In this document: positions 33,680 to 46,990 of the stretch, piece after piece
Numbering within the stretch: the first letter of the stretch is position 1
Layout: each line of letters starts with the position of its first letter
NCBI GenBank assembly: GCA_023515745.1
Contig: JALECJ010000056.1
Span: 62,001-126,000, forward strand
DNA from: Amoeboaphelidium protococcarum
Taxonomy: Eukaryota > Aphelidiomycota > Aphelidea
Length of the DNA stretch: 64,000 nucleotides
Direction of reading: 5' to 3'
Notes under the pieces: model-generated
What the model was told of the DNA's origin: nothing
The model's input: the letters and a program-made list of their open reading frames with translations, nothing else
Databases searched by the model: none
Program-made: the position numbers and the translations under genes

Positions 33680-35098
33680 ATGTTGTCTTTGAAGCCGTGG
33701 AAGTGGTCGAGAAATGTCAGGTTGTATGTGATGCTGTGTCTGTGCACTATATTCTTTTTCATTGAGTTGATTGCTGGTTATGCTGTTGGATCTATTGCTC
33801 TGGTGGCTGATGCATTTCACATGCTATCTGATGTTTTAAGTCTAATCGTTGCATTGTACGCTATTCGCCTGGCTGCCATGAACAGAAGTGATCATCCACA
33901 TCTCACCTTTGGTTACTAGCGTGCCGAAATACTTGGTGCTCTGGTTAATGGAGTATTTCTACTTGCGCTGTGCTTCACTATTATTATAGAATCTATTCAG
34001 CGATTTATAGAGAGACCAGAGGTGGATCAGCCGTGGTATGTGCTTTATGTCGGCAGTGCTGGTCTTGTAGTTAATTTGCTCGGCTTGGTACTATTTCACG
34101 AACATTCTCACTCTCACTCTCATGGTCATTCACACAGTCATAGCCATAGCAATGGCGCTAATAATAAAAAGGAAAATACTTTATAGTTTGTCGCTAATTA
34201 GGATAATCAAGAGATTGAGACTTCTCCTGTGGAGCCATTTGATTCTGTCGCGGATCTTCCGGAAATTGCAATCAATGATAGGCTGAAAGAGTATAGGAAG
34301 CAGATGTAATAAAAGTAAGATTATGAAGTTGAAATCGATATTGAAGCGGATGGATCACCTTAATCTGGTACTGAACTTGTTAATAAGATTGGTGCTGAGT
34401 AGAAGAAGCAAAAGTCTGATCACCGTGGTCATGATCATGGTCATTCTGCTGGTGGACACTTGAATATGCACGGTGTATTCTTGCATGTGTTGGGTGATGC
34501 TCTGGCTTCTATCGCTGTCATAATCAGTGCTTTGGCTATCATTTACTCACCGGAAGGATCGCCATTGAAGACTATTGTAGATCCGCTGCTGTCTATCGTG
34601 ATCACTCTTATCATTTTGTACACCACCATTCCATTGATTAAGAATGCCGGGTATATCCTGTTACAAGGACTGCCAACATAACTCAGAGGTAAAGTGCCAG
34701 AGATACGGGACGCGTTGAGGTAGATTGACGGTGTTGTGGATGTGCATGAACTGCATGTGTGGTAGTTGAGTGATACCAAATGGGTGTCCACGGTGCATGT
34801 GAATGTTGACACATCGGTGAGTGAGACTGGTTTTATGCAGCTGGCTGTATAGATTAAGGATCTGCTTCATTCTTATGGAATTCATATCGCGACAGTATAG
34901 CCGGAATTTATGATCCCCGGACGGCAGGGCATAATAGGTGGTCAGTAAAAGTAGAGATTGCAATCGGGTACATCGTCGTCATCAAATGGTTATGCTAGTA
35001 ACACTGAAGAAAATCCTACTGAGACTTCGTGCCTGTTGAAGTGTACTAGTAGCGATTGTTTGCCTCAGTCTGAATGCTGTCCACCTAAAGCAATCTGA
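33680..35098 (+). CDS. CDF/SLC30-type zinc transporter
   Basis: The 472-residue protein has six membrane helices and the two intramembrane zinc sites of cation diffusion facilitators: HMLSD in TM2 and HVLGD in TM5. The cytosolic loop between TM4 and TM5 is His-rich (HSHSHSHGHSHSHSH and a second HDHGHS patch) and contains a long acidic Gln-rich insert. The C-terminal domain has the VDVHELHVWQLSD motif of the ZnT1/ZRC1 branch. It should export Zn(II) from the cytosol into vacuole or vesicles in exchange for protons. About a dozen TAA/TAG Gln codons are used. The C-terminus is Cys-rich (CLLKCTSSDCLPQSECC). Confidence 0.93.
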
Positions 35099-35395
35099 TT
35101 TTATGCATGACTTTATCTTAGTATTTGCAATCAAGAACCACCATTTGTGCTTATGAGTTGTGATCATTAAATGATTTTTAGTCTTATATCATTATAATCA
35201 ATTTCATCTCTTTGAAAGGGCAGCTGGACTGCTAGTGGAATTGAAATCTATAAGTTCAACTTAATGTGTTAATGTTCACTTAGATGTCGTACAAATACAT
35301 TGCGAAAATAAGCATATTAATACATATTTTAGTTCATAATATTGTTTATTTATTTCATGTGCAATTGATAAGTGCCGCTTTTAGTCAACTGCAAA

Positions 35396-35908
35396 TCACA
35401 ACTTCTCCTCAGTCAAACCATCTCTGAAGAAGGTCAGATATGGAGTGATACCATCCTCGCGGTAATTGAGTAGAGCAACCATACCTTCAGGATTCATAGA
35501 CTCACCAACGTAGAATTCATAATCCTTAAAGTTCTCCAAGATCTTCTTCACAAAAGGCTGCACCTCCTTCTCAAAGTCTGGCACGCGCTCAGCATTCTTC
35601 TCAGTGAGGTGAGCCTTCAGAGCCTTCATGTATCCCTTGATGTAGGTCATGTAGGACTTCTTGTCAAAACTGGTGGACTGCATACGGAAAGAGTAGACCA
35701 CATTGTTCACAGTCTCCGTACCTTCTTCCACACCCTCATCTTCATCGCCACCCTCAGCAGAAGCATTGGCACCAATGTCCACGTCGACACCCTGGCGGAT
35801 TTGTACCATCTTACAGTCAACCTCGTACGCAATCTTTCCAACCTCCTTAATTGGGAAGGCGTCAGAGAACATTTCATCACCAGTCAAAAAATCCTTGTAC
35901 AACAACAT
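35396..35908 (-). CDS. TCTP: Translationally controlled tumour protein homologue
   Basis: The 170-residue product is collinear with TCTP: MLLYKDFLTGDEMFSD at the N-terminus, the acidic flexible loop (about 45-65), KKSYMTYIKGYMKALKAHL, FKDYEFYVGESMNPEGM, and a final YLTFFRDGLTEEKL. Family members are abundant cytosolic calcium- and tubulin-binding proteins linked to growth control. No internal TAA/TAG is used, as might be expected for a highly expressed gene. The gene is convergent with the zinc transporter. Confidence 0.95.
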   Translation of the reverse strand: MLLYKDFLTGDEMFSDAFPIKEVGKIAYEVDCKMVQIRQGVDVDIGANASAEGGDEDEGVEEGTETVNNVVYSFRMQSTSFDKKSYMTYIKGYMKALKAHLTEKNAERVPDFEKEVQPFVKKILENFKDYEFYVGESMNPEGMVALLNYREDGITPYLTFFRDGLTEEKL

Positions 35909-36296
35909 TTTCTAATCTCTTTTTAATATAAAAAGTGCTTTTATAAACGCTTGATCACTATTGATAAATCTGAGTAAGAAAGAGAGAATTCATCAACAGA
36001 CGAGAGAAAAGCGCGAAAATATATTCAACGCGCGATCAAAGGCGACGCGCAACGGAGTGGAATTGGCTGGGCGCTCATCCTTCGGTTGCGGTTTAGCGAT
36101 ATCGTCTTTACGCGTCTTTTCTACTGTACTGCTGAAGAACAGACAACGGGGAACGCCTCAGTAAAGATATTTTTGCAAGAGTTTCAAGTTGTTTCATTCT
36201 CACCGTTAAGCTTTTGTTTCTCGCGCGGAATTCATTTACTTCTTACTTTTATCCTTTTTAGTAAGACACTTGCTATCCTATTCTAAGCGATTAGTT
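35909..36296. other. Divergent intergenic region between TCTP and HADH
   Basis: No gene is visible. GC-rich ACGCG-type motifs are dense (about 36000-36060 and ACGCGT at 36110-36115). Two promoters should lie here. Confidence 0.5.
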
Positions 36297-37268
36297 ATGG
36301 CATTGAGAATGTTTCGGTAATGCAGGAGCACTTCAAGAGTTGTGTCTCCGTCCATGTAAAACAAGCCGCTGAACATTCATAAAGTTGGTATCGTTGGTGC
36401 TGGTCAAATGGGAACTGGTATTGCATATGTTGCCGCCCTTCATGCCAAACTTCCTGTTCTACTTCATGATGCATCGCAGGCATAGCTGGATAAGCAGGTG
36501 AAGTTTATCAACTCGCTCCTACAGAAGGATTTGTCTAAGAACAAGATCACATAGCAGGATGTTGATATGACTCGCTCCTTGATTCAGTGTACTAAATCTG
36601 GCCAGTCGCTGGCTGATGACCCTAAGGTGGACTTTGTTATTGAAGCCGTCTCAGAATCGATTGATCTAAAGGTGAAGATTTTCTAGTAGCTAATGAAGGA
36701 GATGCCGTAGAGTACCATTCTCGCTAGTAATACATCATCCATCAGCATAACAAAAATTGCAGCAGCATAAAAGTATGGTGGTGGGGTGATCCAACCTGAG
36801 GATGATGCCAGCTCTCGTGTAATCGGAATGCATTTCATGAATCCTGTGCCAGTGATGAAGTTGGTTGAGATCATACCTGGTTTGTAAACATCAACTTACA
36901 CGTTGGACTAGACTTTGAAATTGGCGTAGAAGATGGGCAAAGTCACCACGATTAGCCGTGATATACCTGGATTTATTGCCAATAGATTGTTGATGCCATA
37001 CATCAATGAGGCTGTATACGCCTACTAGGAGGGCATAGCATCTCGCGAAGACATTGACACCACAATGAAGCTGGGTACTAATATGCCGATGGGACCACTG
37101 ACTTTAGCAGATTTTATCGGTCTTGATACTTGCTTGGCGATAATGAAGGTTCTTCACTCTCAGCTCGGAGATACCAAGTATAGACCATGTCCTTTGCTGG
37201 CATCTTATGTTGACGCTGGGTGGTTTGGCAAAAAGTCTGGAAAAGGATTTTATGATTACACTAGTTGA
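36297..37268 (+). CDS. HADH: Mitochondrial 3-hydroxyacyl-CoA dehydrogenase
   Basis: The 323-residue product begins with an Arg/Ser-rich, presequence-like segment ([17 protein letters not shown]), then the NAD-binding [13 protein letters not shown]. Further family motifs are [38 protein letters not shown] (catalytic His in HFMNP), [19 protein letters not shown] and [13 protein letters not shown]. It oxidises L-3-hydroxyacyl-CoA to 3-ketoacyl-CoA in beta-oxidation. A short extra loop ([15 protein letters not shown]) precedes the catalytic strand. Many Gln codons are TAA/TAG. The ATG at 36297 is preferred because it supplies the presequence. Confidence 0.93.
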
Positions 37269-37283
37269 ATCTGTTTATTATAA

Positions 37284-38081
37284 TTAAAATCTATTAGCAC
37301 TATTCTTACTATTAGTGACCTTGTCGAGGAATTGATCAAATGCCTGCAGAGGTGATGTGTTGATTGCTTGCCCAGTCATCAGTGTACTTCCATCAGCAGT
37401 TAACGTTGATAAACCCGTAAATTCCGCGCCCGCAGACTCCACAAAATCCAATGGTAGCATCTGAGTTGCACCATAACGTCCAACTTGCAAATCTTCATGT
37501 GTAGCCACAACCATTAGATTAAATTGTTTGGTATGAGTGTCTGAAGTCAAGTTCAATTTAACTTCATTTGCATTATTACTGAACGACGGCGTGTGGCGTA
37601 GCGTTACCGACTGCTAGGATAGAGATTTGGGAAGCCTCTTCTAACCTTGATGTTATTCTCTTCTGTTATTGTTTATCTGCTGTTATTACAAGTATTGATA
37701 ATCACTGACTGTCAAAGTTGGCGCCTAAATTCCTTGGTCCATTTCTTAAACACAATCATGCAACCGCCAAAGCTAAGAGTTGACATTGCTCTACATTATA
37801 TTAACCACAAAAATATAACCGTCCACCTATTACATCCAAGTGCGCGGAGTAAGCTTTGATTTACAGACATCATTACTGGGAACTTCTATCAGCTCAATCA
37901 GATACTCTCTGCCATCCACAGATGACATATGTGATAAAACTTCAATCTCTCCACTCCAGGAGAATTAATTAGACAGCTCAGTCTCAACTTCAAACCCATT
38001 CTTGACGGTGCACAGCCACTTGATAACACTAGACTTTCCCGATCCTTCAGGTCCCATTACTGCAAGTCGCACTTTATTCAT
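37284..38081 (-). CDS. RABL3-like small GTPase, 3' end unresolved
   Basis: From ATG (38079-38081) the protein starts MNKVRLAVMGPEGSGKSS, a P-loop. It continues with YLIELIEV (switch II strand position), VDGYIFVVNI, a helix, a Gln/Asn/Ser-rich insert, NLMVVATHEDL in the NKxD position without the canonical motif, and FVESAGAEFTGL. Order and spacing resemble RABL3-type GTPases. At 37284 the frame meets TAA, read as Gln, and no TGA follows until about 36888, which would run antisense through the HADH gene. I end the feature at 37284; a short intron (a GTAAGA...ACAG candidate exists near 37299) or an assembly error may hide the real end. Confidence 0.55.
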
Positions 38082-38504
38082 CCCAATGAATAGCCAAGAA
38101 GCAAATCTTAAGTAAAAAATAATACAATTACAATGATATTAATCCACAAAATCTAAACTGACAGGAAAGAAATAGGATAAGAAACGGAAAACGACTCAAA
38201 GCTGAAACACGGTCGATAAAATTTTGCGGCATTAAACGCTCTAAGCGACACAAAATAGATCGAAAGGGGGGCGGATTCTGCTGATGCTTGGCATAAACAG
38301 CGATCAAAAGACGCGAATCAAGGGAACTCGTCATCGCCTTGATGCGTTACTAATGGACGCGTAATCAACGAATCAAGGGATCAAGGAGTGCGAAAGTTAC
38401 CACAATTCGGGAAGTTAAAATTAGTCGGTGTGTTTACACAAGGAGATGACGCTATTCAATCTTATTACCGATCTAGAATCTTGTCGCTCTTAATACGACT
38501 CAAA
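38082..38504. other. Divergent intergenic region
   Basis: No gene is visible apart from the open frame leading into the next gene. An ACGCGT site is at 38357-38362. Confidence 0.45.
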
Positions 38505-39953
38505 ATGATGATGCTAAGAATTGGACTCTTCGTTATATCGTGTTTGAATACCTGTTTTACTGTCCATGCTGCCTTTCTACCTGTTAGAGCATACTTTGTT
38601 CCGTCGAAGCAAATGTTCATGGCTCCTTTTAAGAGATCTGCTGCTAAATAGGCTTATGATTAGTTGGAGCATGTTTATGAAGATTTGGATTCTAATGGCA
38701 TGTTTCCTTATGGGAGGTATGCTCATTCTGTTTACAATGTTTAAGTCTATGAGCGAATGAAGGAGATTGGACATTCGCGTTTAACGCGCGTGTTGTGGGT
38801 TCCTAATGCCTTGGTCGATCTCTTTCGTCTATCCAGATAGGTAATGGCTGCAAATGATGATGAAAATAGCTAGTCACATTAGTTTACTGATATGTATCAG
38901 ATATATCATGATATGGTTGAGCTGTTACAAGACAATGATGCGCGGTTAATGCGCAAGCTTTTGGCCAACTTCGCTGAGATTACGATTGAAGACTTTGCAT
39001 ACATAACTACTTTGTTGGCAGGGAGCATTGGTAAATAGATTCGAAAGAGTCAGAATGGATAGCTATCATGGGAGAAGGATCTTATTGATGCCATGTTTCA
39101 CGAGTCCACTGCCGTTCTTGGTTGTTACCAGTCAGTGCAGCAGAGTTAAGCCAACGGAGAGTTTGCATTGTGCTCCAGTTTGATCGTTTAAAGTATGAGA
39201 ATGGAAATTGATGCCTATCACAAAAATTAGTTAGCTCTATTTGCTGAACTGGCGACTCCTTAATAGGAATTGGAAAGCTCTTTTGACTCTGTGTTGCCTA
39301 GAACTTTTTAGAATTCTATATTGCATGGATGCGGCGACTTAATTAATGGTATGGTAGCCACTGACGCGTGTTTATTGAGTTATTTGGTCAAAGCTGTCCG
39401 CTCGGAGGAAATAGAAGAAGATGATATTATTGGAAATGACTATGTGTTTGCGTATAATACCGTGTACGCGTATGAAGTTTAATAGCTTTTATAGACGCAT
39501 TATTTGAGCGACCCTATTTTGGATGTGTACCATTCTAATTCTGCTGCTGATGATGATGATAGAGATAGAGATTTCTTTGGTCAGTCAACTGATAGTTCCA
39601 TTGCTGGTCAGAGTCCTCTAGCTAAAATGATGTCTATTAGCACCTGGCCTTCCACTGACACATTGTCCTAGTCGTGGGACCTGCCTGGCGGAAGTTCTGA
39701 CTTTTCTGTTGGTGATTCTGAAGATAGATTTGAGCACGGCTTGCAGAGACTGAAATTGCATCTTAATCCGTCTGATGATAATGTTTTAGGACAATAATTG
39801 CATGTATTACGCAATCTATAGAAGAGTCGCGTCCAACAATTTGTTGATAAAGTTGATGTGATCTTGATGAATGGTGACTTTGTACTAACTCCTGATGCAA
39901 ATGACAACGCCAAGTAAAGACTGATGAGAGATCTAGAGCAAATTGATGTGTGA
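38505..39953 (+). CDS. Secreted protein of unknown family
   Basis: I do not recognise this 482-residue protein. It starts with a signal peptide (about 1-22, LRIGLFVISCLNTCFTVHA) and is otherwise soluble and mainly helical, with Gln-rich stretches written in TAA/TAG, an Asp/Arg-rich run (DDDDRDRD near 39550-39580) and a Ser-rich linker before a final helical region (LQRLKLHLNPSDDNVLG). No transmembrane helix follows. TGA is 39951-39953. The frame is open upstream of the chosen ATG, but the Met triplet begins the signal peptide. Confidence 0.65.
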
Positions 39954-40228
39954 GTACATTATATGGAGTTTAATAAATTTAAGTTCTGTTCTAGCTTTTT
40001 CTGATCAATTCTATCGCGTAATCAGAAACTTAAATAATGTAGTACAATCTTCAGCCCTCACAATAGTTGAAAGCACAAACTTATCTCTCGGTGGAAACGA
40101 AGGAAATCGCCTTTCACTGAGCGGTCGGCTTCTTTTATTTCATCTCGACTTGGCTCGTGAATTCGTGAAACTTATATTACTACAACAGCCTCGATAAATT
40201 ATAAACGCTGCATAAAGAATATAACACC

Positions 40229-41074
40229 ATGTCGTCATTGGATAGCAAGTATAAGCCAGTCGCTCAGGATATCTAAGAGTTGATGAAGAAGTACAAGGAC
40301 TACGATGATGGTCATATTGGGCCGCTGCTTGTGAGATTGGCATGGCACGCATCGGGAACGTACAGCAAGCATGATCAGACCGGTGGTAGTGATGGAGCAA
40401 CCATGCGCTTTCATGTAGAGTCCTTTGATGCTGCCAATAATGGTCTGCATATCGCTCGTTCCATCTTGGAGCCTATCAAGTTGAAGCACAACTGGATATC
40501 TTACGGCGACCTGTGGACACTGGCTGCTATTCTGGCCATCCACGACATGGGAGGACCGGTGATTAGATGGAGACCTGGTAGAGCTGATAAGTTATAGGAA
40601 ATGGACTGTCCACCTAATGGAAGACTGCCTGATGCTACTCAAGGTGCTTCTCATATTCGTGACGTTTTCTACCGCATGAATTTCAATGATCGCGAGATTG
40701 TGGCATTGAGCGGCGCTCACTCTCTCGGCCGTTGTCATTAGGATCGCTCTGGATTCATTGGGCCATGGACTTACACTCCTACCAGATTCTCTAACTAGTA
40801 TTACATTCTGTTATTGAATGAGAAGTGGAAGCCTGTGCACAAGTATGCGAACGGTCCTTTGTAGTATGAGAATAGCGATGGCGAACTGATGATGTTGCCG
40901 TCTGACATGGCTTTAATTGAAGATAAGGAGTTCAAGAAGTATGTGGAGATGTATGCAAAGGATAAGGCTTTGTTCTTTAAAGATTTCGCTGCTGCTTATG
41001 AAAAGCTATTGGAGCTGGGATTTAAGAGACCATCTGGCTACGTTAATGTGTGCCCAGTGCGTCAGAGAATGTGA
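40229..41074 (+). CDS. Class I haem peroxidase (cytochrome c / ascorbate peroxidase type)
   Basis: The 281-residue enzyme has the distal site RLAWHASG (Arg36, Trp39, His40) and the proximal haem ligand His164 in [12 protein letters not shown], followed by FSNQYY. It detoxifies H2O2 using cytochrome c or ascorbate as donor. [21 protein letters not shown] resembles yeast cytochrome c peroxidase. There is no targeting presequence, so a cytosolic location is likely. TAA/TAG occur on Gln positions (for example ADKLQEMDCPP). Donor specificity cannot be settled by eye. Confidence 0.92.
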
Positions 41075-41148
41075 AGTAAGTTGTAGCAGTAGTGAAATAC
41101 TTTTTATATTTTTAAAGTTCTATTTCATGGTTCAAATGCTTCTCGATT

Positions 41149-42783
41149 TCATTAATTTGATTTAGCTGCTTACCTTTTCACTGGGCTTATAGGCAATTTC
41201 GCGACAGGCCTTTAGATTGTATCCAGCAGTGTGATGAACTAACCTCTGAGCATTTGAGGTGACATGAAGCCTTATGGAAACATTCTCGGTGTGTATTTCT
41301 ATTGCTAAACCGAAGTCATCGGAGACACGTACTGAAAGACGGGTACTAGCTGATACTTTGGCACTAGCGGCTGGTAATTAGTGTATAACTGCTGAGCTAA
41401 AGCATTATTGGGATCCAGTGTAGGCTACTACTAGCCTTACATTAAGAGCGGCAATTTTGGAGCAATCAACTATTAAGCAGGCTTGGATGGAGTGCTTGAA
41501 TCACTAGAAGCCATCGCTGATTAAGTAGATGTCTGCCAATGGTCGCCACTTCCACTATTACTCTAAACAGTATGCACTGGACTTTCTTAAGGAGTCTGCG
41601 GAAAAGCGGAGTCCATTTGTCTATTAGATGATTTGGCAATTTTACGCGCATACTTCAGGCCACATGCATTGCATAAAGTCTTCAAGCCATTCGGACCCTT
41701 TCTCCATTCAGGACTATCTCTGATACCACAGCTCTCGCAGTGTTAGTTAAGCTAACGCAGTATCTTGGCACTCTTCATCATACTAATCTTCTCCTCAAGC
41801 TTAAACTTGGTATCCACGCGTAGATTCTGAGCGTCTTACTTAGCATTGCCTTCATCATTATCCCCTTCAGTCGTTACAGCTTAATGAACTTTCTTTTTGC
41901 GAATATTGCCTCTCTTCTTCAACATCTTCTTATCATGAGATGACTTTGCACTAGCAGTTTATGTTCCCGCTGCTCTACTAAGAGCCCGCAAAGGATCTTT
42001 CGCGTTATCAAAGAATTAGTTGACTGGAGACGTGATAAAAATAGCAAACTCATCTAAATTAGAATTTGAGCCTTCATATCCAGAATCATTAACGATAGGC
42101 CTTTTAGGTGACGAATATACCAGCAGAATCTAATCCGTTAACTTCAATAGAGCTACGTTTGTGTCAGCATGATGGTAAACTGCATAATCGCCAGCATTCA
42201 TAGAATCGCAGTTCTCATTAATTCCAAGATCTTGCATAGTAGAATCGGAATGACGCCCAGTTACATAATCAGACCTCTGAACGTCGTAAGCACCAAGAAA
42301 GTCATCTGCATGTTCTAAAGCATCAGAAGCAGCGGATAGTAATACCAGAGGACCTTACGCTGTCTAATCAGCACCGTTCGCCTTGGACTTTTCATAATTG
42401 TCTAAAAAGCGTTAAAGATGCTTCTCAAAGTTATTAAGAGGCTACAAATTACTCTCTGATGACTGCTAGCCGTTACCATCGACGCTTGATAGACGAAGAA
42501 GAGCCGTGTTTTGATCAATCAGCAGCCCAGTGACTAAAGTTAGACGTCCACCAAACTTGCAATCACATATGCGGACACTTAAATAGTCTTTCTTATCATA
42601 TAGCTTGACTAATAATTATTTAAATTCATCCTGATGTTCTTCGCCTAATAATGAAAGCAGTGAGCAACCAAGCCACTATTTGACCGTTGACACATGATCA
42701 TCATCCTGCAGAGGCAGCGCTGAAACAACAACCAAATCCTGTAACGAGACCAACAAGCACGCGTAATGATACATTATATGCAT
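41149..42783 (-). CDS. GATA-type zinc-finger transcription factor
   Basis: The 544-residue protein has a single C-terminal-half GATA finger, [18 protein letters not shown]...LCNACG (CX2C-X18-CX2C), followed by a basic KYARKIAK tail. The N-terminal 110 residues look like an Sm-fold or LSM-type small domain ([21 protein letters not shown]). The C-terminal 170 residues are Gln/Pro-rich, with runs of TAG/TAA such as QGQQQPT, as in activation domains. A second in-frame ATG (42774) is also possible. About 30 in-frame TAA/TAG codons hide the gene under the standard code. TGA is the complement of 41149-41151, 74 bp from the peroxidase stop (convergent). Confidence 0.88.
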
Positions 42784-43192
42784 TTAAAGTCAATTTACTA
42801 TATACTTAGGTGGATGTCTAATTTTTGTAAATTGAATGGCTGAGATAATACAAAGCTCAAGCAGAAGTAAAGAGGCAGTCAGTTGGTAAGATGGTAGCGG
42901 TGTGGGTAACTTTGATCGCAATCTTTATCCAGCACTATAAATAGCCCAACCAGTCACAACAGTTTTCGATCATTCCCCACTTTTCACACACAGTTGCTTA
43001 GATGTCACTTTACTCCTATGTGGGCAAGATATAAAATTTATATAATCTCACCTATTTGAAATTTCCTAGCAAGAAGTCACAGTACCTTCAATGAGCATCA
43101 CAGCCGTAATATTTTTAAAAATCTTCACTTCTTTGCACCATCTCGCCGGAACGTGACGCGTATAAAGTTAATAGTGAAATTTACACTGAAAT
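42784..43192. other. Divergent intergenic region between GATA factor and MIX23
   Basis: No gene is seen. ACGCGT lies at 43156-43161, 32 bp before the MIX23 ATG. Confidence 0.45.
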
Positions 43193-43642
43193 ATGATTGT
43201 AGATTGCAGTGATTATTCCCTTGTGAAAGAAATACTCAAGAATAGTAGAAAGATTGATGATAATATCATTAATATCCTGAATACGACTGCAACGGTGGAC
43301 CATAAGGATTACAAATACGAAGAGATCAATAAAAAGTGTATGAATCTGATATCACAGCTTGATAAGGTGTACAAATAGCGAGGAGAAATTATCAATGGCT
43401 GCATTACATTCTATAAGAAGGAAATCTAGTCTCTCAACTCGCAATTGAGCAGCGCTAATGATAGCAATGACGGCGACGACGCGGCAGTGGAGCGTACTGA
43501 GTAAAAGCTTTTGGTTGAGGAGGGTAAGCTACGTCAGCTGAAGAAAGAACAAGTGGTGGAGGATATTCTACGCGACAAAACTATCAATGAATTCAAGAAG
43601 AGATGCAGAGGCGTCTAGATATCTTTTGATTATAAGAATTGA
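43193..43642 (+). CDS. MIX23: MIX23 (CCDC58) mitochondrial intermembrane-space protein
   Basis: The 149-residue product follows MIX23/CCDC58 throughout: RKIDDNIINILNTT near the N-terminus, a central NGCI motif with conserved Cys, a Gln/Lys-rich coiled coil, and a C-terminal VVEDILRDKTINEFKKRC. Family members are small twin-Cys proteins of the mitochondrial intermembrane space that affect import. An Asp-rich loop (NDSNDGDDAA) is inserted between helices. TGA is 43640-43642. Confidence 0.85.
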
Positions 43643-43800
43643 ATAAATAAGATAGATATTGACTGACTGATCTATATGATCAAAGATTTTCCCTTTGCGC
43701 AATGCTTGGCTTTCCAATCAGACTTTCTCAAGCTGAATCTTTTCTCAATCTTGGATCTTGCCCACAAAACATACAGTAAATATATAGAGCAGAAATTACA

Positions 43801-45534
<1,734 letters not shown>

Positions 45535-45879
45535 AGGACATGATGAATTGAACTTTACATCATTCAAATGTCCTTTTGAGCTCTTAAAAAATGATTTGTT
45601 CTATACGATTTTCATAAGAGTTTTTTAACATAGTACCATATGAGTAAATTTGCGGCAAAATCTATCGTATGGGAGCTTTCAGTATTTTATTGAAACGATT
45701 AAAGTCGCAGTAATTAAAACGAGCGAATGGGAAGTTTCTCTTTAGACGCGTTGCTCCTATTTTCGCGTTTCGTTTCTGCTTGCCTGTTACAGTGCTGTAA
45801 AAAGTGTCGCATAAAATTGGTTGGTTAAACTCTGTACGCTGTATTATTTAGGCAAAAAGCTAATATAAAGAGAGATAAT
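45535..45879. other. Intergenic, NSE1 promoter
   Basis: No gene is visible. ACGCGT at 45746-45751 and TTTCGCGTTTCG-like sequence at about 45763-45774 are the only notable motifs. Confidence 0.45.
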
Positions 45880-46596
45880 ATGGATTTGGGATACAATTTG
45901 ATTCATAAAACTGTAATGCAGGGTTTTCTAAGGAGCGAAAGTCAGTGTTACACTTAGCAGGAGCTATTGCAGCTATTAGAGAAGGCCACGACAGTTTTCC
46001 AGCGTTTACATGGAGGCTAAATGGTATTTGACAGAGCACAGCTAGGACCATTTATTACATCGTTGAGAAGTGCCGTTGATCACTTGGGGCTGGATGTGAG
46101 ACGCTTCCAAGATCCTCGTAGTAATGAAATTCTGTACATGCTGGTCAATGTGCGCGAGGATAGCATTGTGAAGAATGAAAATGTGGCATCAACTCAGCAG
46201 CTCATCGGTACTGACCTGTCTCTGAATGAGCTAGGTGTACTGAGAAGATGGATTGACGCTATTGCTGATGCTGGTGCTAACTATGAAGCAGACGATGATG
46301 ATGATGATGATGGTAATGCTAATAATAGTGCCGACGCTTAAATGCACAAGTGGTCAATCTCAATGACTGAGGCTCTAAACATTGCATTATTCCCCGCGGA
46401 GGAGAACGACCAGAACGTTAAATTAAGTGCAAAAGAAGCTTAGAATTTAGTTAGGAAATTAGTCGCCCAGAGATGGCTAGTCAAGATCAAAGTTGATGAG
46501 GCAACAGTAGCGTAGAACGACGATATTAATCACATCGCTCTCGGTCCACGCGCGCTGGTTGAATTGAAATCATTACTCAGCCGCAAGAATAACTGA
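45880..46596 (+). CDS. NSE1: NSE1-like subunit of the SMC5/6 complex, lacking the RING domain
   Basis: The 238-residue product matches the two winged-helix domains of NSE1 (HKTVMQGFLRSESQCYTQQELL; ILYMLVNVREDSI; LGVLRRWIDAI; EAQNLVRKLVAQRWLVKI; LGPRALVELKSLL). NSE1 binds NSE3/MAGE within the SMC5/6 DNA-repair complex. Relatives continue into a C-terminal C4HC3 RING finger, but here TGA (46594-46596) comes directly after the second winged helix, and no Cys-rich sequence follows before the next gene. A Asp run (seven or more) is inserted at about 46289-46310. The N-terminal residues support the ATG at 45880. Confidence 0.8.
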
Positions 46597-46990
46597 GATT
46601 ACTATAAATATACCATCACAGTCTGATTAATTGCAATATTTCTATTATTTCTCTTTGTCATGTGTATCCTTAATCATGATCAAAACTAATTTATTCACAT
46701 ATCCATTTACATGGTGTCTCATGCATCAGGATGATGTCTATAAGATCTCTGGTAAAAATGACGCAACGGTTTGTCATTGGTCTTTTCGGCCGTGCCTCCT
46801 TTCAGCCATTTCTTCTTTTTCGGCGCTAGAGAGATCGGCTCATCAAATTAATAATATTTTTGGGCCAGGCTCTCCTTCTCTCTCTTTATACGGGCAGACA
46901 GAGTTTATATTTGCATCACATTATAGTTACTCAATTCATTATATTGGCATATTTTACGTACATCCCTGTCATAGCAGTAGTAGTCTAATT
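46597..46990. other. Intergenic, upstream of histidine kinase
   Basis: The frame of the next gene is open across most of this stretch but shows no conserved content upstream of 46991, so I treat it as leader and promoter. No other gene is visible. Confidence 0.4.
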
